Positions 35,959-44,362 of a DNA stretch of 64,000 bases are shown piece after piece. The stretch is from Lysinibacillus telephonicus (lineage in GTDB: Bacteria; Bacillota; Bacilli; Bacillales_A; Planococcaceae). The translations under genes were made by a program, and so were the position numbers. Position 1 is the first letter of the stretch. Every line of letters begins with the position of its first letter. The stretch spans positions 1 to 64,000 of the forward strand of contig NZ_RXNR01000011.1 in NCBI RefSeq assembly GCF_003966145.1. Direction: 5' to 3'. The notes beneath the pieces were generated by a model that was given only the letters and a program-made list of their open reading frames with translations, was not told where the DNA came from and made no database searches.

Positions 35959-36573
35959 ATGTTAAAAAAGTTTGCTTCAGATGCACTTGGACTATCGGAT
36001 ATTGGGAAAGTAATTGAACCACAAGACTACGATAAAACTGAATCAGATGATTATGTATTGCATGAAAAAGGAGAAAAAATTTATTTTCTAATCAAAACAA
36101 AAGCAGACGAATATTGCTTTACAAACTATGCACTAATCCACGTTGATGGAGATTCTGCTGTCAGCAAAAAGCGTACTTTAAGACGCTATGATTATAAATT
36201 CAACACAATCCGCAATGTCTCTCTTGAAACAGCAGGAACAATCGATCTTGATGTTGAGATTAAATTTACGATTGGAGAAACTCCATTAAGTCTCGATATT
36301 AACAAAAACTATGCTGAGAAGATTAGAGATTTATATAAAAGTTTAATTACAATTGAACGCATCATGAGAGAAAACGAGAAAAATAGAAATTATGCATTAG
36401 ATAGCTTAGAGTATGCGACAAGAAGTCTTGCAACAACAGGTCATGGGCAAACATCCCCAGCTGATTCGTTTAAATCAATCGTCGAGTTTACAAATACATG
36501 GTTGCAAGAAAATAGTAAAACATACAATACTGAAGATTTTGGCGACATATTTGATTTATTTATTAAAAACTAA
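35959..36573 (+). CDS. yvbH: YvbH-like PH-domain protein
   Basis: A 204-residue cytoplasmic protein, close to B. subtilis YvbH through its first 130 residues: KFASDALGLSDIGKVI, EKIYFLIKTKADEYCFTN, ALIHVDGDSAVSKKRTL and SLETAGTIDLDVEIKF. This part forms a bacterial pleckstrin-homology domain. The C-terminal half is helical, ending DFGDIFDLFIKN. Its function is unknown. The ATG at 35959 follows AAGGAGAGGG by 6-7 nt. Confidence 0.85.
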   Translation: MLKKFASDALGLSDIGKVIEPQDYDKTESDDYVLHEKGEKIYFLIKTKADEYCFTNYALIHVDGDSAVSKKRTLRRYDYKFNTIRNVSLETAGTIDLDVEIKFTIGETPLSLDINKNYAEKIRDLYKSLITIERIMRENEKNRNYALDSLEYATRSLATTGHGQTSPADSFKSIVEFTNTWLQENSKTYNTEDFGDIFDLFIKN

Positions 36574-36586
36574 TCTTTAATGAATA

Positions 36587-36625
36587 TCCCAAAGGTTTAC
36601 TATGAAACCTTTGGGATTTTTTTAA
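36587..36625 (+). terminator. Terminator of yvbH
   Basis: TCCCAAAGGTTT and AAACCTTTGGGA form a perfect 12-bp stem, followed by TTTTTTT. Confidence 0.9.
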
Positions 36626-36690
36626 TATAACTAATAAGAGTAAAATTTATTAATAAAAATTTATAATACGATAACTATTTGCCTAAACTA

Positions 36691-36709
36691 TTACAGAAAT
36701 TTCTGTTAA
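36691..36709. promoter_or_regulatory. Palindrome at the ribosome site of the alcohol dehydrogenase gene
   Basis: ACAGAAATTTCTGT (36693-36706) is a perfect 14-bp palindrome ending a few bases before GGAGG of the next gene. It may be an operator or a structure that limits translation. Confidence 0.4.
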
Positions 36710-36720
36710 TGGAGGTAGTT

Positions 36721-37812
36721 ATGAAAATTAAAGCAGCTATTACCCACGCCCAAGGAGAACCCTTTAAAATTGAAGAAGTTGAATTAGCAGATCCTAAATC
36801 AAACGAGGTGTTAGTAAAAATTGTTGCTTCTGGTGTCTGTCACACAGACGCAGTTGCACGTGATGCAGCAATTGCTCCACTTCCGGCAGTTCTCGGACAC
36901 GAAGGCTCTGGAATTGTTGAACGTGTAGGTGAAGGAGTAACAACAATCCAACCTGGGGACCATGTTGTACTATCATTTGCACATTGTGGACATTGTGAAA
37001 ATTGTTTAACAGGCCACCCTACTGTATGTGAAACGTTTAACGACTTGAACTTCGGAGGAATTAATGACGATCATACTCATCGTTTAAGTCAAGATGGAAA
37101 AGACCTTTCAACTTTTTTTGGACAATCATCATTCGGTACTTATGCCATTTCACACGAACGCAATGTCGTGAAAGTAGATAAAGATGTAGATTTGGCGTTG
37201 CTTGGTCCATTAGGATGTGGTATCCAAACAGGTGCAGGAACAGTGTTAAATAGAATTCAACCCGAATTTGGATCAACAATCGCAATATATGGAGCAGGAG
37301 CAGTTGGATTAAGTGCTATAATGGCTGCGGCTATTGTTGGCTGTAAAACAATAATAGCAGTGGATGTTCATGATAGTCGTTTAGAACTAGCAAAGAAACT
37401 AGGGGCAACGCATACATTTAATGGTTCAAAAGTAGATGTAGTAAAAGAAATAAAAGCAATTACAAATGGCGGCACTCATTATGCGGTTGATACAACAGGA
37501 GTTCCCCCAGTGGTACGGCAATGTTTACAAGCGCTGCGACCACTTGGTACAGCAGCAATTGTTGGTGTAACACCAGAAATGACTATAGATGTTCATAATG
37601 ATTTAATGGCCGAGGGAAAAACAATGATGGGTGTAATTGAGGGCGATGCAGTACCCCGTGTATTTATCCCTCAACTGGTGGAATATTATAAAGCAGGCAA
37701 GTTTCCATTTGATAAACTAGTAAAATATTTTGAATTCGACCAAATAAACGAAGCATTTGAAGCTTCAAAAAATGGTTCTGTCATAAAACCAATTTTAAAA
37801 ATTCAACAGTAA
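36721..37812 (+). CDS. Zinc-dependent alcohol dehydrogenase (MDR family)
   Basis: A 363-residue medium-chain dehydrogenase, probably NAD-dependent. Catalytic zinc ligands are in GVCHTD and GHEGSG. The structural-zinc loop has CGHCENCLTGHPTVC and the Rossmann motif is YGAGAVGLSA, followed by the acidic VDVHD. The loop with FNDLNFGGINDDHTH resembles the aryl-alcohol/benzyl-alcohol dehydrogenase branch, but the substrate is not certain. ATG 36721 follows GGAGG by 5 nt; an upstream in-frame start at 36679 lacks a site. It stands alone. Confidence 0.88.
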   Translation: MKIKAAITHAQGEPFKIEEVELADPKSNEVLVKIVASGVCHTDAVARDAAIAPLPAVLGHEGSGIVERVGEGVTTIQPGDHVVLSFAHCGHCENCLTGHPTVCETFNDLNFGGINDDHTHRLSQDGKDLSTFFGQSSFGTYAISHERNVVKVDKDVDLALLGPLGCGIQTGAGTVLNRIQPEFGSTIAIYGAGAVGLSAIMAAAIVGCKTIIAVDVHDSRLELAKKLGATHTFNGSKVDVVKEIKAITNGGTHYAVDTTGVPPVVRQCLQALRPLGTAAIVGVTPEMTIDVHNDLMAEGKTMMGVIEGDAVPRVFIPQLVEYYKAGKFPFDKLVKYFEFDQINEAFEASKNGSVIKPILKIQQ

Positions 37813-37829
37813 ATTTTCATAAAGGAAAT

Positions 37830-37876
37830 GAAAATGTCGATTTCTCACAAGGCTTGTGGGAAATCGACATTTTTAC
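37830..37876. terminator. Bidirectional terminator, alcohol dehydrogenase / DUF3006 genes
   Basis: AAAATGTCGATTTC pairs with GAAATCGACATTTT; the stem is extended by CAC/GTG around the loop and both strands have T runs. Confidence 0.85.
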
Positions 37877-38127
37877 TAAATTTTATTTTTATTTTTTAAT
37901 TCATCAATCATTTTTTCAATACTTGCTTTTTTATTTTTTGTGTCTTCTTTTAGTACTTTGAATGTGTATTTTTCACCATCATCCGTAATTTGTACAATAT
38001 CGCCTTCTTTTACTGGTACATCGATTTCTGTACGATGAATAAGGAGCTGATCTATTTCTTCTGGACGTTTCAAAAAGATTGCGTAGTCTCCTTCAAAGCG
38101 GTCTAATGTATAGTTATTGAAGTTCAC
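37876..38127 (-). CDS. DUF3006 domain protein
   Basis: An 83-residue soluble protein with the DUF3006 pattern (YTLDRFEGDYAIFLKR at the start, then PVKEGDIVQITDDG), followed by a lysine-rich helix. DUF3006 genes commonly sit beside ComEC-like metallohydrolases, as here. Its GTG start at 38127 overlaps the hydrolase end by 14 nt, implying coupled translation. Its function is unknown. Confidence 0.8.
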   Translation of the reverse strand: MNFNNYTLDRFEGDYAIFLKRPEEIDQLLIHRTEIDVPVKEGDIVQITDDGEKYTFKVLKEDTKNKKASIEKMIDELKNKNKI

Positions 38128-39319
38128 TTACAATTTCCCCTTCCGGATTAATAAGTCTTGCTTCATCGCCTGAATTAAGCCAAATTTGTCGACGAGTCCA
38201 TTGAATGTAACCATTGCCTTCTTTAGCTTCAGGACCACTTGTAATATAAATGGTATCCCCGGGTTGTAATGTAATATTCGGGAAATTAAAAATTTGATTA
38301 CCTTCCACTGAAACTAGCTGCCAGTCCATTAAATTCACTGATTCCGTCCCATTATTTTTAATCGCTACAATTTCATCCTCTACATTCTTACTGTCAATTA
38401 CTACTTCACTAGTACTATTAGTATTTTGCTGAACAATTGAATTAGATGCGCCGATTCCCGTCCACTCATCAGCTAATACTTGATATGTATTCCCATTAGT
38501 TTTTACTACAATTGTTCCTGATTCGGCTGTACCATAAATTTTGCTATTAACTTTCTTTAAATTATTAATCACTTCAGCATGGGGATGTCCATAAGAATTA
38601 TCTTGACCATAGCTCAATATTGCAGCTTCTGGATTTACGGCTTGGATAAAAGGCAAAGAACTACTCGTATTAGAACCATGGTGCCCTGCCTTAAGGATAG
38701 TGGCTTTAACATTTTGAGCTGCCATCAATTTCTTTTCCATGTCAATATCAGCGTCACCCATTAAAAGAAATGAAACTTCTCCATATTCAGCTTTTAAAAC
38801 GATAGACGCTTCATTGTTATCTGAAGCATGTTCATCTGCATGTAGTACTTTTATTGCGACTTCCTCATCTAATTTTATTTCATCACCTATTTTAGGTATT
38901 ATATAAGGAATATTTTTATTGTGAATCGCGTATAGCATTTCCTCATATGTTGCAGATGTATGAGGCTTACCTGAATCAATAAAATTATTTATTGAAATTG
39001 AGTTTAATACTGATATTAATCCACCAATATGATCTGCATCTGGATGAGTTGCAACAACATAATCCAGATGGTCTATATTTTGATTACTCAAATAACTAAC
39101 AACATCTTCGCCAGCCGATTTCGTTCCTCCATCAACCAGCATCGTTTTACCATTTGGACCTACAATCAAAATTGAATCTCCTTGTCCAACATCAATAAAA
39201 TGTACTGACATGGCTTTCCCTGAAATATTATTGGCTGTACTGTGTGTTTGTTCAACCGAACTGCCATCTGAACAAGCAGCTAATAAAATGCTTAAAAACA
39301 AAATAATTATTTTTTTCAT
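38114..39319 (-). CDS. ComEC-like metallo-hydrolase lipoprotein with lamin-tail domain
   Basis: A 401-residue lipoprotein (lipobox LLAAC, Cys16) with a metallo-beta-lactamase fold at about 38-280: HFIDVGQGDSILI, the metal motif THPDADHIGG, LKAGHHGSNTS and ILSYGQDNSYGHP. This is the catalytic domain found in ComEC, where it is proposed to be a nuclease. The C-terminal 110 residues form a lamin-tail-like domain (VAIKNNGTESVNLMDWQLVS, LQPGDTIYI). It would act outside the membrane, perhaps on DNA or nucleotides; the substrate is inferred. Confidence 0.85.
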   Translation of the reverse strand: MKKIIILFLSILLAACSDGSSVEQTHSTANNISGKAMSVHFIDVGQGDSILIVGPNGKTMLVDGGTKSAGEDVVSYLSNQNIDHLDYVVATHPDADHIGGLISVLNSISINNFIDSGKPHTSATYEEMLYAIHNKNIPYIIPKIGDEIKLDEEVAIKVLHADEHASDNNEASIVLKAEYGEVSFLLMGDADIDMEKKLMAAQNVKATILKAGHHGSNTSSSLPFIQAVNPEAAILSYGQDNSYGHPHAEVINNLKKVNSKIYGTAESGTIVVKTNGNTYQVLADEWTGIGASNSIVQQNTNSTSEVVIDSKNVEDEIVAIKNNGTESVNLMDWQLVSVEGNQIFNFPNITLQPGDTIYITSGPEAKEGNGYIQWTRRQIWLNSGDEARLINPEGEIVSELQ

Positions 39320-39340
39320 AGTTTCTATCCTTCATTTCTG

Positions 39341-39373
39341 AAAAAAAAACTCAGGGATCCCTGAGTTTTTTAT
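39341..39373. terminator. Terminator between hemZ and the hydrolase gene
   Basis: AAACTCAGGGATCCCTGAGTTT is a perfect palindrome (39347-39368) with T runs on both strands. Confidence 0.85.
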
Positions 39374-40893
39374 TATTTTTCAACAGTGATGCCATTATAT
39401 AGATCATTTAACATCTCAATCTTTTTCTCTATTGCATCCTCGAATGTCATGATATAGGCAGCTGGATCTTTTGGATTGTGGAATTGAGTAATTTTTCCGC
39501 TATTTGGATTTACAAATTTAGATGAAGCACCACAGCCAATTCCAAGAATTGTTTGTACTTCTTCCATGATAACAATGTTATAAATGCTTTCCTCACCAGG
39601 TTTACAGTAACCGACATTCTCTAAATTACCTAAAATATTTTTTTGTCGGTATAAGTAGTATGGTTTGTAGCCATTTTCCTTTGTCCAATCACTTGCCATA
39701 TCCATCATTTTTGTTACAGTTTCACGATCTGCAACTTTATACTTATCCTTGTTATGTGTCATTTCAGATGCACGTTTAAAGGATAATGTATGAACAGTTA
39801 AAGATTCCGGCTGCATTTTTTCCGTTTCATCTAGAGAATGCTGGAATTCTTCAATACCTTCGTTGGGGAGCCCAATAATTAAATCCATATTAATATTGTT
39901 CATGCCTGAATTTCGCGATAACCAAAACTTATCGATTGTCTCTTGAACCGTATGATGACGACCAATCGCTTTTAATGTTTCGTCTGTATAAGATTGCGGG
40001 TTTACAGAAATACGGTCAATTCCCCATTTCTTAAGGACCGCTATTTTTTCAGGCGTAATTGTATCAGGACGACCTGCTTCTACTGTTATTTCCCGAATTT
40101 TATCCGGATTTGGAAAAGATTCAAACATCGTTTTATATAGAGCGTCCATTTCATCAGCTTCAATAGAAGTTGGCGTACCTCCACCCCAATAAACAGATGT
40201 AATATTCATATTGTTTTCCTTTAACCATTTCCCCATTGCACGGATTTCAACATGCAGTCCGTCTATAAATGATTCAACACGACCCGCTTTTCGATTGCTT
40301 GCAATAGCGTAGGCAGGGAATGTGCAATAAGCACATTTTGTCGGGCAAAATGGAACACCAATATAAACAGAGAGTTCTTTTCCAATTTCATCGAGATCAG
40401 GAATTGTAACTAATTGGCGCTCGACAATCTCACGCATTAAAGCAATTTTAGAATCTGAGATGCGGAAATCCTTCTTTAAAATAGCAAAAATTTCGCCGTC
40501 GCTTAATCCTTCTTTACGGTATTTATGATAAAGCTTAGTTGGGCGAACACCAGTTAAAATTCCCCATTGCTGCGTCATGCCGGTATATTGCTCAAGTACA
40601 TCAAGCATAACGTGAGAAAGAGCTCTTTTCATACGAATGCCTTGTTCTTTTTCTGTTCCTTCTGTCTCATAACGGATTGAGTAAGTACTTGTATATGTTT
40701 GACCTTCAGCAACTAATTCACTTGCTGTATGGATGGTAAAATCTTTATCTATAGAATGCTGAAAACGAAAAGAAAGTTCAGCATCATCTGAAGTTACAAC
40801 AATCTTAGAGTCTTCAAAAAATAAATTTGCAATATGATTTAACACACGATTCCAATCTTCTTTAAACAGTTCGTTTACTTCAATCTTTTTCAT
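39373..40893 (-). CDS. hemZ: Coproporphyrinogen dehydrogenase-like radical SAM protein HemZ
   Basis: A 506-residue radical SAM enzyme of the HemN/HemZ group. The iron-sulfur motif is CPTKCAYC (with CxxxCxxC spacing) after VYIGVPF, then YWGGGTPTS and ISVNPQSY. An N-terminal extension of about 160 residues with GILTGVRPTKLYHK is typical of HemZ. In the coproporphyrin pathway its role is uncertain, since HemY already oxidises coproporphyrinogen. The long space upstream is filled by repeat array B. Confidence 0.9.
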   Translation of the reverse strand: MKKIEVNELFKEDWNRVLNHIANLFFEDSKIVVTSDDAELSFRFQHSIDKDFTIHTASELVAEGQTYTSTYSIRYETEGTEKEQGIRMKRALSHVMLDVLEQYTGMTQQWGILTGVRPTKLYHKYRKEGLSDGEIFAILKKDFRISDSKIALMREIVERQLVTIPDLDEIGKELSVYIGVPFCPTKCAYCTFPAYAIASNRKAGRVESFIDGLHVEIRAMGKWLKENNMNITSVYWGGGTPTSIEADEMDALYKTMFESFPNPDKIREITVEAGRPDTITPEKIAVLKKWGIDRISVNPQSYTDETLKAIGRHHTVQETIDKFWLSRNSGMNNINMDLIIGLPNEGIEEFQHSLDETEKMQPESLTVHTLSFKRASEMTHNKDKYKVADRETVTKMMDMASDWTKENGYKPYYLYRQKNILGNLENVGYCKPGEESIYNIVIMEEVQTILGIGCGASSKFVNPNSGKITQFHNPKDPAAYIMTFEDAIEKKIEMLNDLYNGITVEK

Positions 40894-40992
40894 GATTAAA
40901 CTCTCTTTCCTTAAAAATCTTATTGTTAAATTCCAAACGTTAATTATAGCATTTCATCTTAATATAACAAACCTCTTATGCTTGCGAGGGTA

Positions 40993-41690
40993 TTTTACGT
41001 GATTTTCTGTTTATTTATACGGGTTTAAATTTCAGCATTTTTTACGAAGTTCTTACTTATATTTACGGGTGTTTGATTTTTTACGCGATTTCACTTCTTA
41101 TTTACGCGGATTGCTCAATTATTTACGTGATTTTCACTATTTTTTACGCGGTTCTCACTTATATTTACGCGTGTTTGATTTTTTACGCGATTTCAACACT
41201 TATTTACGCGGATTGCTCAATTATTTACGTGATTTTCACTATTTTTTACGCGGTTCTTACTTATATTTACGCGTGTTTGATTTTTTACGCGATTTCACTT
41301 CTTATTTACGCGGATTGCACAATTATTTACGTGATTTTCATTATTTTTTACGCGGTTCTTACTTATATTTACGCGTGTTTGATTTTTTACGCGATTTCAC
41401 TTCTTATTTACGCGGATTGCTCAATTATTTACGTGATTTTCACTATTTTTTACGCGGTTCTCACTTATATTTACGCGTGTTTGATTTTTTACGCGATTTC
41501 AACACTTATTTACGCGGATTGCTCAATTATTTACGTGATTTTCATTATTTTTTACGCGGTTCTTACTTATATTTACGCGTATTTGATTTTTTACGCGATT
41601 TCACTTCTTATATAAGCAGATTGCACAATTATTTACGTGATTTTCATTACTTTTTACGCGGTTTTCACTTATATTTACGCGTATTGAATT
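40993..41690. repeat. TTTACGCG tandem array B (21/18-nt units, 102-nt and 306-nt periods)
   Basis: Each superunit has four 21-nt units and one 18-nt unit with cores ACGCGG, ACGCGT, ACGCGA, ACGCGG and ACGTGA. The 18-nt unit filler (GTGTTTG, later GTATTTG) starts at 41069, 41171, 41273, 41375, 41477, 41579 and 41681, exactly 102 nt apart. Superunits 1-3 resemble 4-6, respectively (1 and 4 look identical), so a 306-nt duplication overlies the 102-nt one. The left edge (40993-41068) is degenerate. It lies between the yheA 3' end and the hemZ start. Open frames through it lack ribosome sites. Confidence 0.93.
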
Positions 41691-41721
41691 TTTAGCACTT
41701 ATACTATTTTATTGAATTAAA

Positions 41722-41752
41722 AATAAAAAAACCACACAAACTTGTGTGGTTA
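41722..41752 (-). terminator. Terminator of yheB-yheA
   Basis: AACCACACAA pairs with TTGTGTGGTT (41730-41751), followed by a seven-T run on the minus strand. Confidence 0.85.
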
Positions 41753-41800
41753 GAATGAAGACATCTGAACTGTCATTCTTATTAAATAAAAAAGTATAGA

Positions 41801-42163
41801 TTACAACCCGTCATATAATGATTGAATTGGTTTTACTAAGATGCGATTTACTTCTTCTATTACTTTACTTAGTGCCATTTCTGCTTCCAGCATTGCTAAA
41901 ATTTTCGGGCTTTGTTGTGCTAATTGCGCGGCTTTTTGAGCATAAACTAGTTCATCTTCTTGCAATTGTTCACCAGCCATTTGTTTTTGCTGTAGTTTCA
42001 TTTGAATATCGCGGAAGTTTGTAAATAAATTTTTAGCCTCTTCATCCGCTCGAACTGCTTCAACAGTTTCCTTTAGCACTTTAAACTCTTCCGTTTGGCG
42101 CAATGTTGCTTCTAACTTGTTAATGTCATTGTAAATGTTAATCAATTGATTACCTACTCTCAT
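41801..42163 (-). CDS. yheA: YlbF/YmcA-family protein YheA
   Basis: A 120-residue all-helical protein of the YheA/YlbF/YmcA (DUF964) family, with VRADEEAKNLFTNFRDIQMKLQQKQMAGE in two helical parts and a coiled-coil character. Paralogues YlbF and YmcA form the Y-complex that steers RNase Y, but YheA's role is not known. It is encoded 3 nt after yheB, so they form one operon. Confidence 0.9.
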   Translation of the reverse strand: MRVGNQLINIYNDINKLEATLRQTEEFKVLKETVEAVRADEEAKNLFTNFRDIQMKLQQKQMAGEQLQEDELVYAQKAAQLAQQSPKILAMLEAEMALSKVIEEVNRILVKPIQSLYDGL

Positions 42164-42166
42164 TTT

Positions 42167-43312
42167 TTAATTTAAAACTAAAACAATTAAACCTTGAATA
42201 ATTCCTATTAGACCACCTAAAACAGCACCTAAAATGGTAATCATTTTTAACTCTTTGTTTGCAATATTGATAACAAGTTCTTCTAATTTTTCTAGTGGGA
42301 ATGAATCAACTTGTTCTCTTACTACTTCCTGCAAGTTTAAACGATTTAGCACATCTTCAAGTTTGTTTTCAGCTTGTGCAAAACCTTTATCGACTAAATT
42401 TGGCAACAGATTTGTTTTGACATATTCATTGCCGTCTTGCCAATAATGATTGATTGGTTTGTTCAATCTATCATGGATGGCAAGCTCTTTTTTCGCGTAT
42501 GATTGAATATTTTTTAAAATTGGTTCAAAATCAACATCTGTTAAATAATTCATAACAGGCTGCTGTTTAATTTTATCCCATTCCTGCGAGAAAATGCTAA
42601 CTAATAAATTTTTTGTTCCAGGTGCATTTAATAGATTTATGATTTCACGTTGAATTTTATTTACTATACTAGATGAATCTCCAAGGAACATTTGAATCAT
42701 ACCACCAAAAGAACCTTTAGACTCTAAGAAATCATCCATCATATTTTTTATCGTCATCTCACCTTTAGATGAAGTAAAATATTCTTTTCCTTTTTCTAAT
42801 ATATATGATGCAGCCTCTGGGATTTTTTTATTAATATACTGTTCCATGTTGCTAGGTAAAAGCTGTTCAATCGTCTTTGTAGATAATGTATTCTTCATAT
42901 TTAAAAATTGATCATCAATTATAGTATCCACATTGTTTTCGATTGTTTGCGGCAAATGTTCAAAGCCCGCAAGCTTCAACCAATCCAAAATCGTTTTGTC
43001 GTTTGTAAATATCATTTTCTCAATTTTTTGTTGAGCAAACGTTAACACGGAGCTGCGAATTTCTTCAGAAAATAATTTTTTCCGAAAGACTTCAGGTGTT
43101 AATAAATAATTTGTAACTGTAACTCCTAATTGTTTAGCGAGCTCTCCGCGCCGTTTGGGGATTAAACCAGGTGTAAATGGCAGCCGCCAATTTTTTAAAT
43201 AAATTGCTTTGTATGGTCGAAACAACATTTTTATGGCTAAGAAATTTGTAAAACCACCTATTGCAGCTCCGACGATTGCCATGAAAATTATTGTAATTAC
43301 TGCATTCTCCAT
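42167..43312 (-). CDS. yheB: DUF445 membrane protein YheB
   Basis: A 381-residue protein with a membrane helix at each end (about 2-24 and 358-380) and a long helical middle. The DUF445 signature is at the N-terminus: GGFTNFLAIKMLFRPYKAIY, LPFTPGLIPKRRGELA. The ATG at 43312 follows GAGAGG by 6 nt; the frame extending to 43399 lacks a site. Operon with yheA matches B. subtilis. Function unknown. Confidence 0.9.
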   Translation of the reverse strand: MENAVITIIFMAIVGAAIGGFTNFLAIKMLFRPYKAIYLKNWRLPFTPGLIPKRRGELAKQLGVTVTNYLLTPEVFRKKLFSEEIRSSVLTFAQQKIEKMIFTNDKTILDWLKLAGFEHLPQTIENNVDTIIDDQFLNMKNTLSTKTIEQLLPSNMEQYINKKIPEAASYILEKGKEYFTSSKGEMTIKNMMDDFLESKGSFGGMIQMFLGDSSSIVNKIQREIINLLNAPGTKNLLVSIFSQEWDKIKQQPVMNYLTDVDFEPILKNIQSYAKKELAIHDRLNKPINHYWQDGNEYVKTNLLPNLVDKGFAQAENKLEDVLNRLNLQEVVREQVDSFPLEKLEELVINIANKELKMITILGAVLGGLIGIIQGLIVLVLN

Positions 43313-43443
43313 ATAATTCCTCTCATTTCTTTCAAACTCTTCCACAATTATAGCAAAGGTATGTAGTCTAAAGATAATGTTAGCCTTTCTTGCAAACATT
43401 TAGTACGATAAATCGTAACTAGAATGTTGCAAGGGGGATTCAA

Positions 43444-43653
43444 ATGATTCAGCACTTTAGCTTCAAACCGTTATATGAAAATACGCAATTGCCTGGATGG
43501 GCTATATCATTCTACTATAAACAGCAATATTATAATGCAGAGTATAAAAAAGATGGCGGGATTAAGTGGTTGGGTATTACCCCAGACGCCAATGAAAAAG
43601 AAGCAGTAGAAAAAATGGTCCACGAACTAATGCTTTTTCATGTGTATGACTAA
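43444..43653 (+). CDS. yheE: YheE-family small protein (DUF5342)
   Basis: A 69-residue soluble protein (FSFKPLYENTQLPGWAISFYY at the start, HELMLFHVYD at the end) matching the YheE family, encoded divergently from yheAB as in B. subtilis. The function is unknown. The ATG at 43444 has AAGGGGG 6 nt upstream. Confidence 0.82.
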   Translation: MIQHFSFKPLYENTQLPGWAISFYYKQQYYNAEYKKDGGIKWLGITPDANEKEAVEKMVHELMLFHVYD

Positions 43654-43745
43654 AAAGATTGTTTCTAATTATAAGAGCAAGTAAATAATGTATCACTTAT
43701 TTTGAATATATTTTAAGTAGGTTATCTTCTCAACAAAATAGATTT

Positions 43746-43850
43746 TCATTCACGCCTCTCATGCCGCAGGAGCCAAAGTGTGAGATCCAAGTCTGCGATT
43801 TTCGATCGCAGACTTGGATCTCACACGTCGGCTGCGGCCAGCGTGAATGA
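43746..43850. repeat. 105-nt near-perfect hairpin element
   Basis: Nested pairings: outer TCATTCACGC/GCGTGAATGA (43746-43755, 43841-43850), middle GCCGCAG..CC/GGCTGCGGC with a 3-nt bulge, and an inner perfect 21-bp stem (43778-43798 with 43806-43826) around loop TTTTCGA. It is GC-rich against an AT-rich background and lacks a T run, so it does not look like a terminator. A non-autonomous mobile element or structured RNA are candidates. Confidence 0.75.
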
Positions 43851-44297
43851 CCTTAAGTAATATTACATTTTAAATATTCTTTAGTAGCATTTATATGATA
43901 TTGATTGCTCTTAAGAAAAAAAGGAATACAAGCAGCTAGTGCTTGTATCCCCATGCTTAAATTATGCGCGTTTAAGCTAAATGAAAGAAAATTATATACA
44001 GGCTTAGGCTATGATTTTATTTGCTGGCGGCTTTTTTGTCATAACCTATACCATAACTTTCTTACATTTTTTGTTATGTCATTAACATTAGCACAACAAA
44101 TTTGAATGTCAATAATTTTTAGATAACTGGCAAAGCTATATAGGAAACAGTTAAATATTTAGTCAATCTAAATCTATAACTTTAACAATCTTATACTTTA
44201 TAAAATAATCAAAATTTTCTTTTTTATAACGCGTTCACAATTTGTATTTTTAATTAAAATATTTTATCATTGTATTATTCAATTATTTTTTTATTAT
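43851..44297. other. Gene-free AT-rich region upstream of the CNNM gene
   Basis: It contains a smaller inverted repeat ATACAAGCA/TGCTTGTAT (about 43926-43948). Beyond a 66-residue open frame at 43905-44105 that lacks a ribosome site and protein character, I see no gene. No Mg- or Mn-riboswitch motif is recognisable. Confidence 0.4.
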
Positions 44298-44346
44298 AGG
44301 AGGTGTACTCTTTGTTCGCTCCCCTCATTTGGGTCGGGAACAAAGA
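44298..44346 (+). promoter_or_regulatory. Strong Shine-Dalgarno plus hairpin in front of the CNNM gene
   Basis: AGGAGGTG (44298-44305) is followed by TCTTTGTTC (44309-44317). Its exact complement GAACAAAGA (44338-44346) ends directly before ATG 44347; CCC/GGG may extend the stem. Folding would leave about 5 nt between the Shine-Dalgarno and that ATG. Confidence 0.6.
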
Positions 44347-44362
44347 ATGTATTTGGACGTAG
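44312..44362 (+). CDS. Possible 16-residue leader peptide
   Basis: A TTG 8 nt after AGGAGGTG opens MFAPLIWVGNKECIWT, ending at TAG 44360-44362, which overlaps the CNNM gene start (44347) in another frame. Spacing is ideal, so a ribosome could translate it and reinitiate on the CNNM ATG. It could also be accidental. Confidence 0.35.
   Translation: MFAPLIWVGNKECIWT

Noticed and set aside
40993-41690. CRISPR array
   Set aside because: Cores are only about 8 nt, the fillers are 10-13 nt and themselves repeat between superunits, and there are no cas genes.
41069-41695. Long repetitive frames of 180 and 208 residues in array B
   Set aside because: Same reason: 21 and 18-nt units keep frames open; no start signal, low-complexity translation.
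43905-44105. 66-residue open frame before the CNNM gene
   Set aside because: No ribosome site, unusual composition, and it spans an inverted repeat; probably chance.
44100-44300. Magnesium or manganese riboswitch before the CNNM gene
   Set aside because: No conserved M-box or yybP-ykoY motifs could be found in this AT-rich stretch.
44329-44346. TTG 44329 as the start of the CNNM gene
   Set aside because: It lies in the hairpin with no site upstream at proper distance; homologues begin at the region of ATG 44347.
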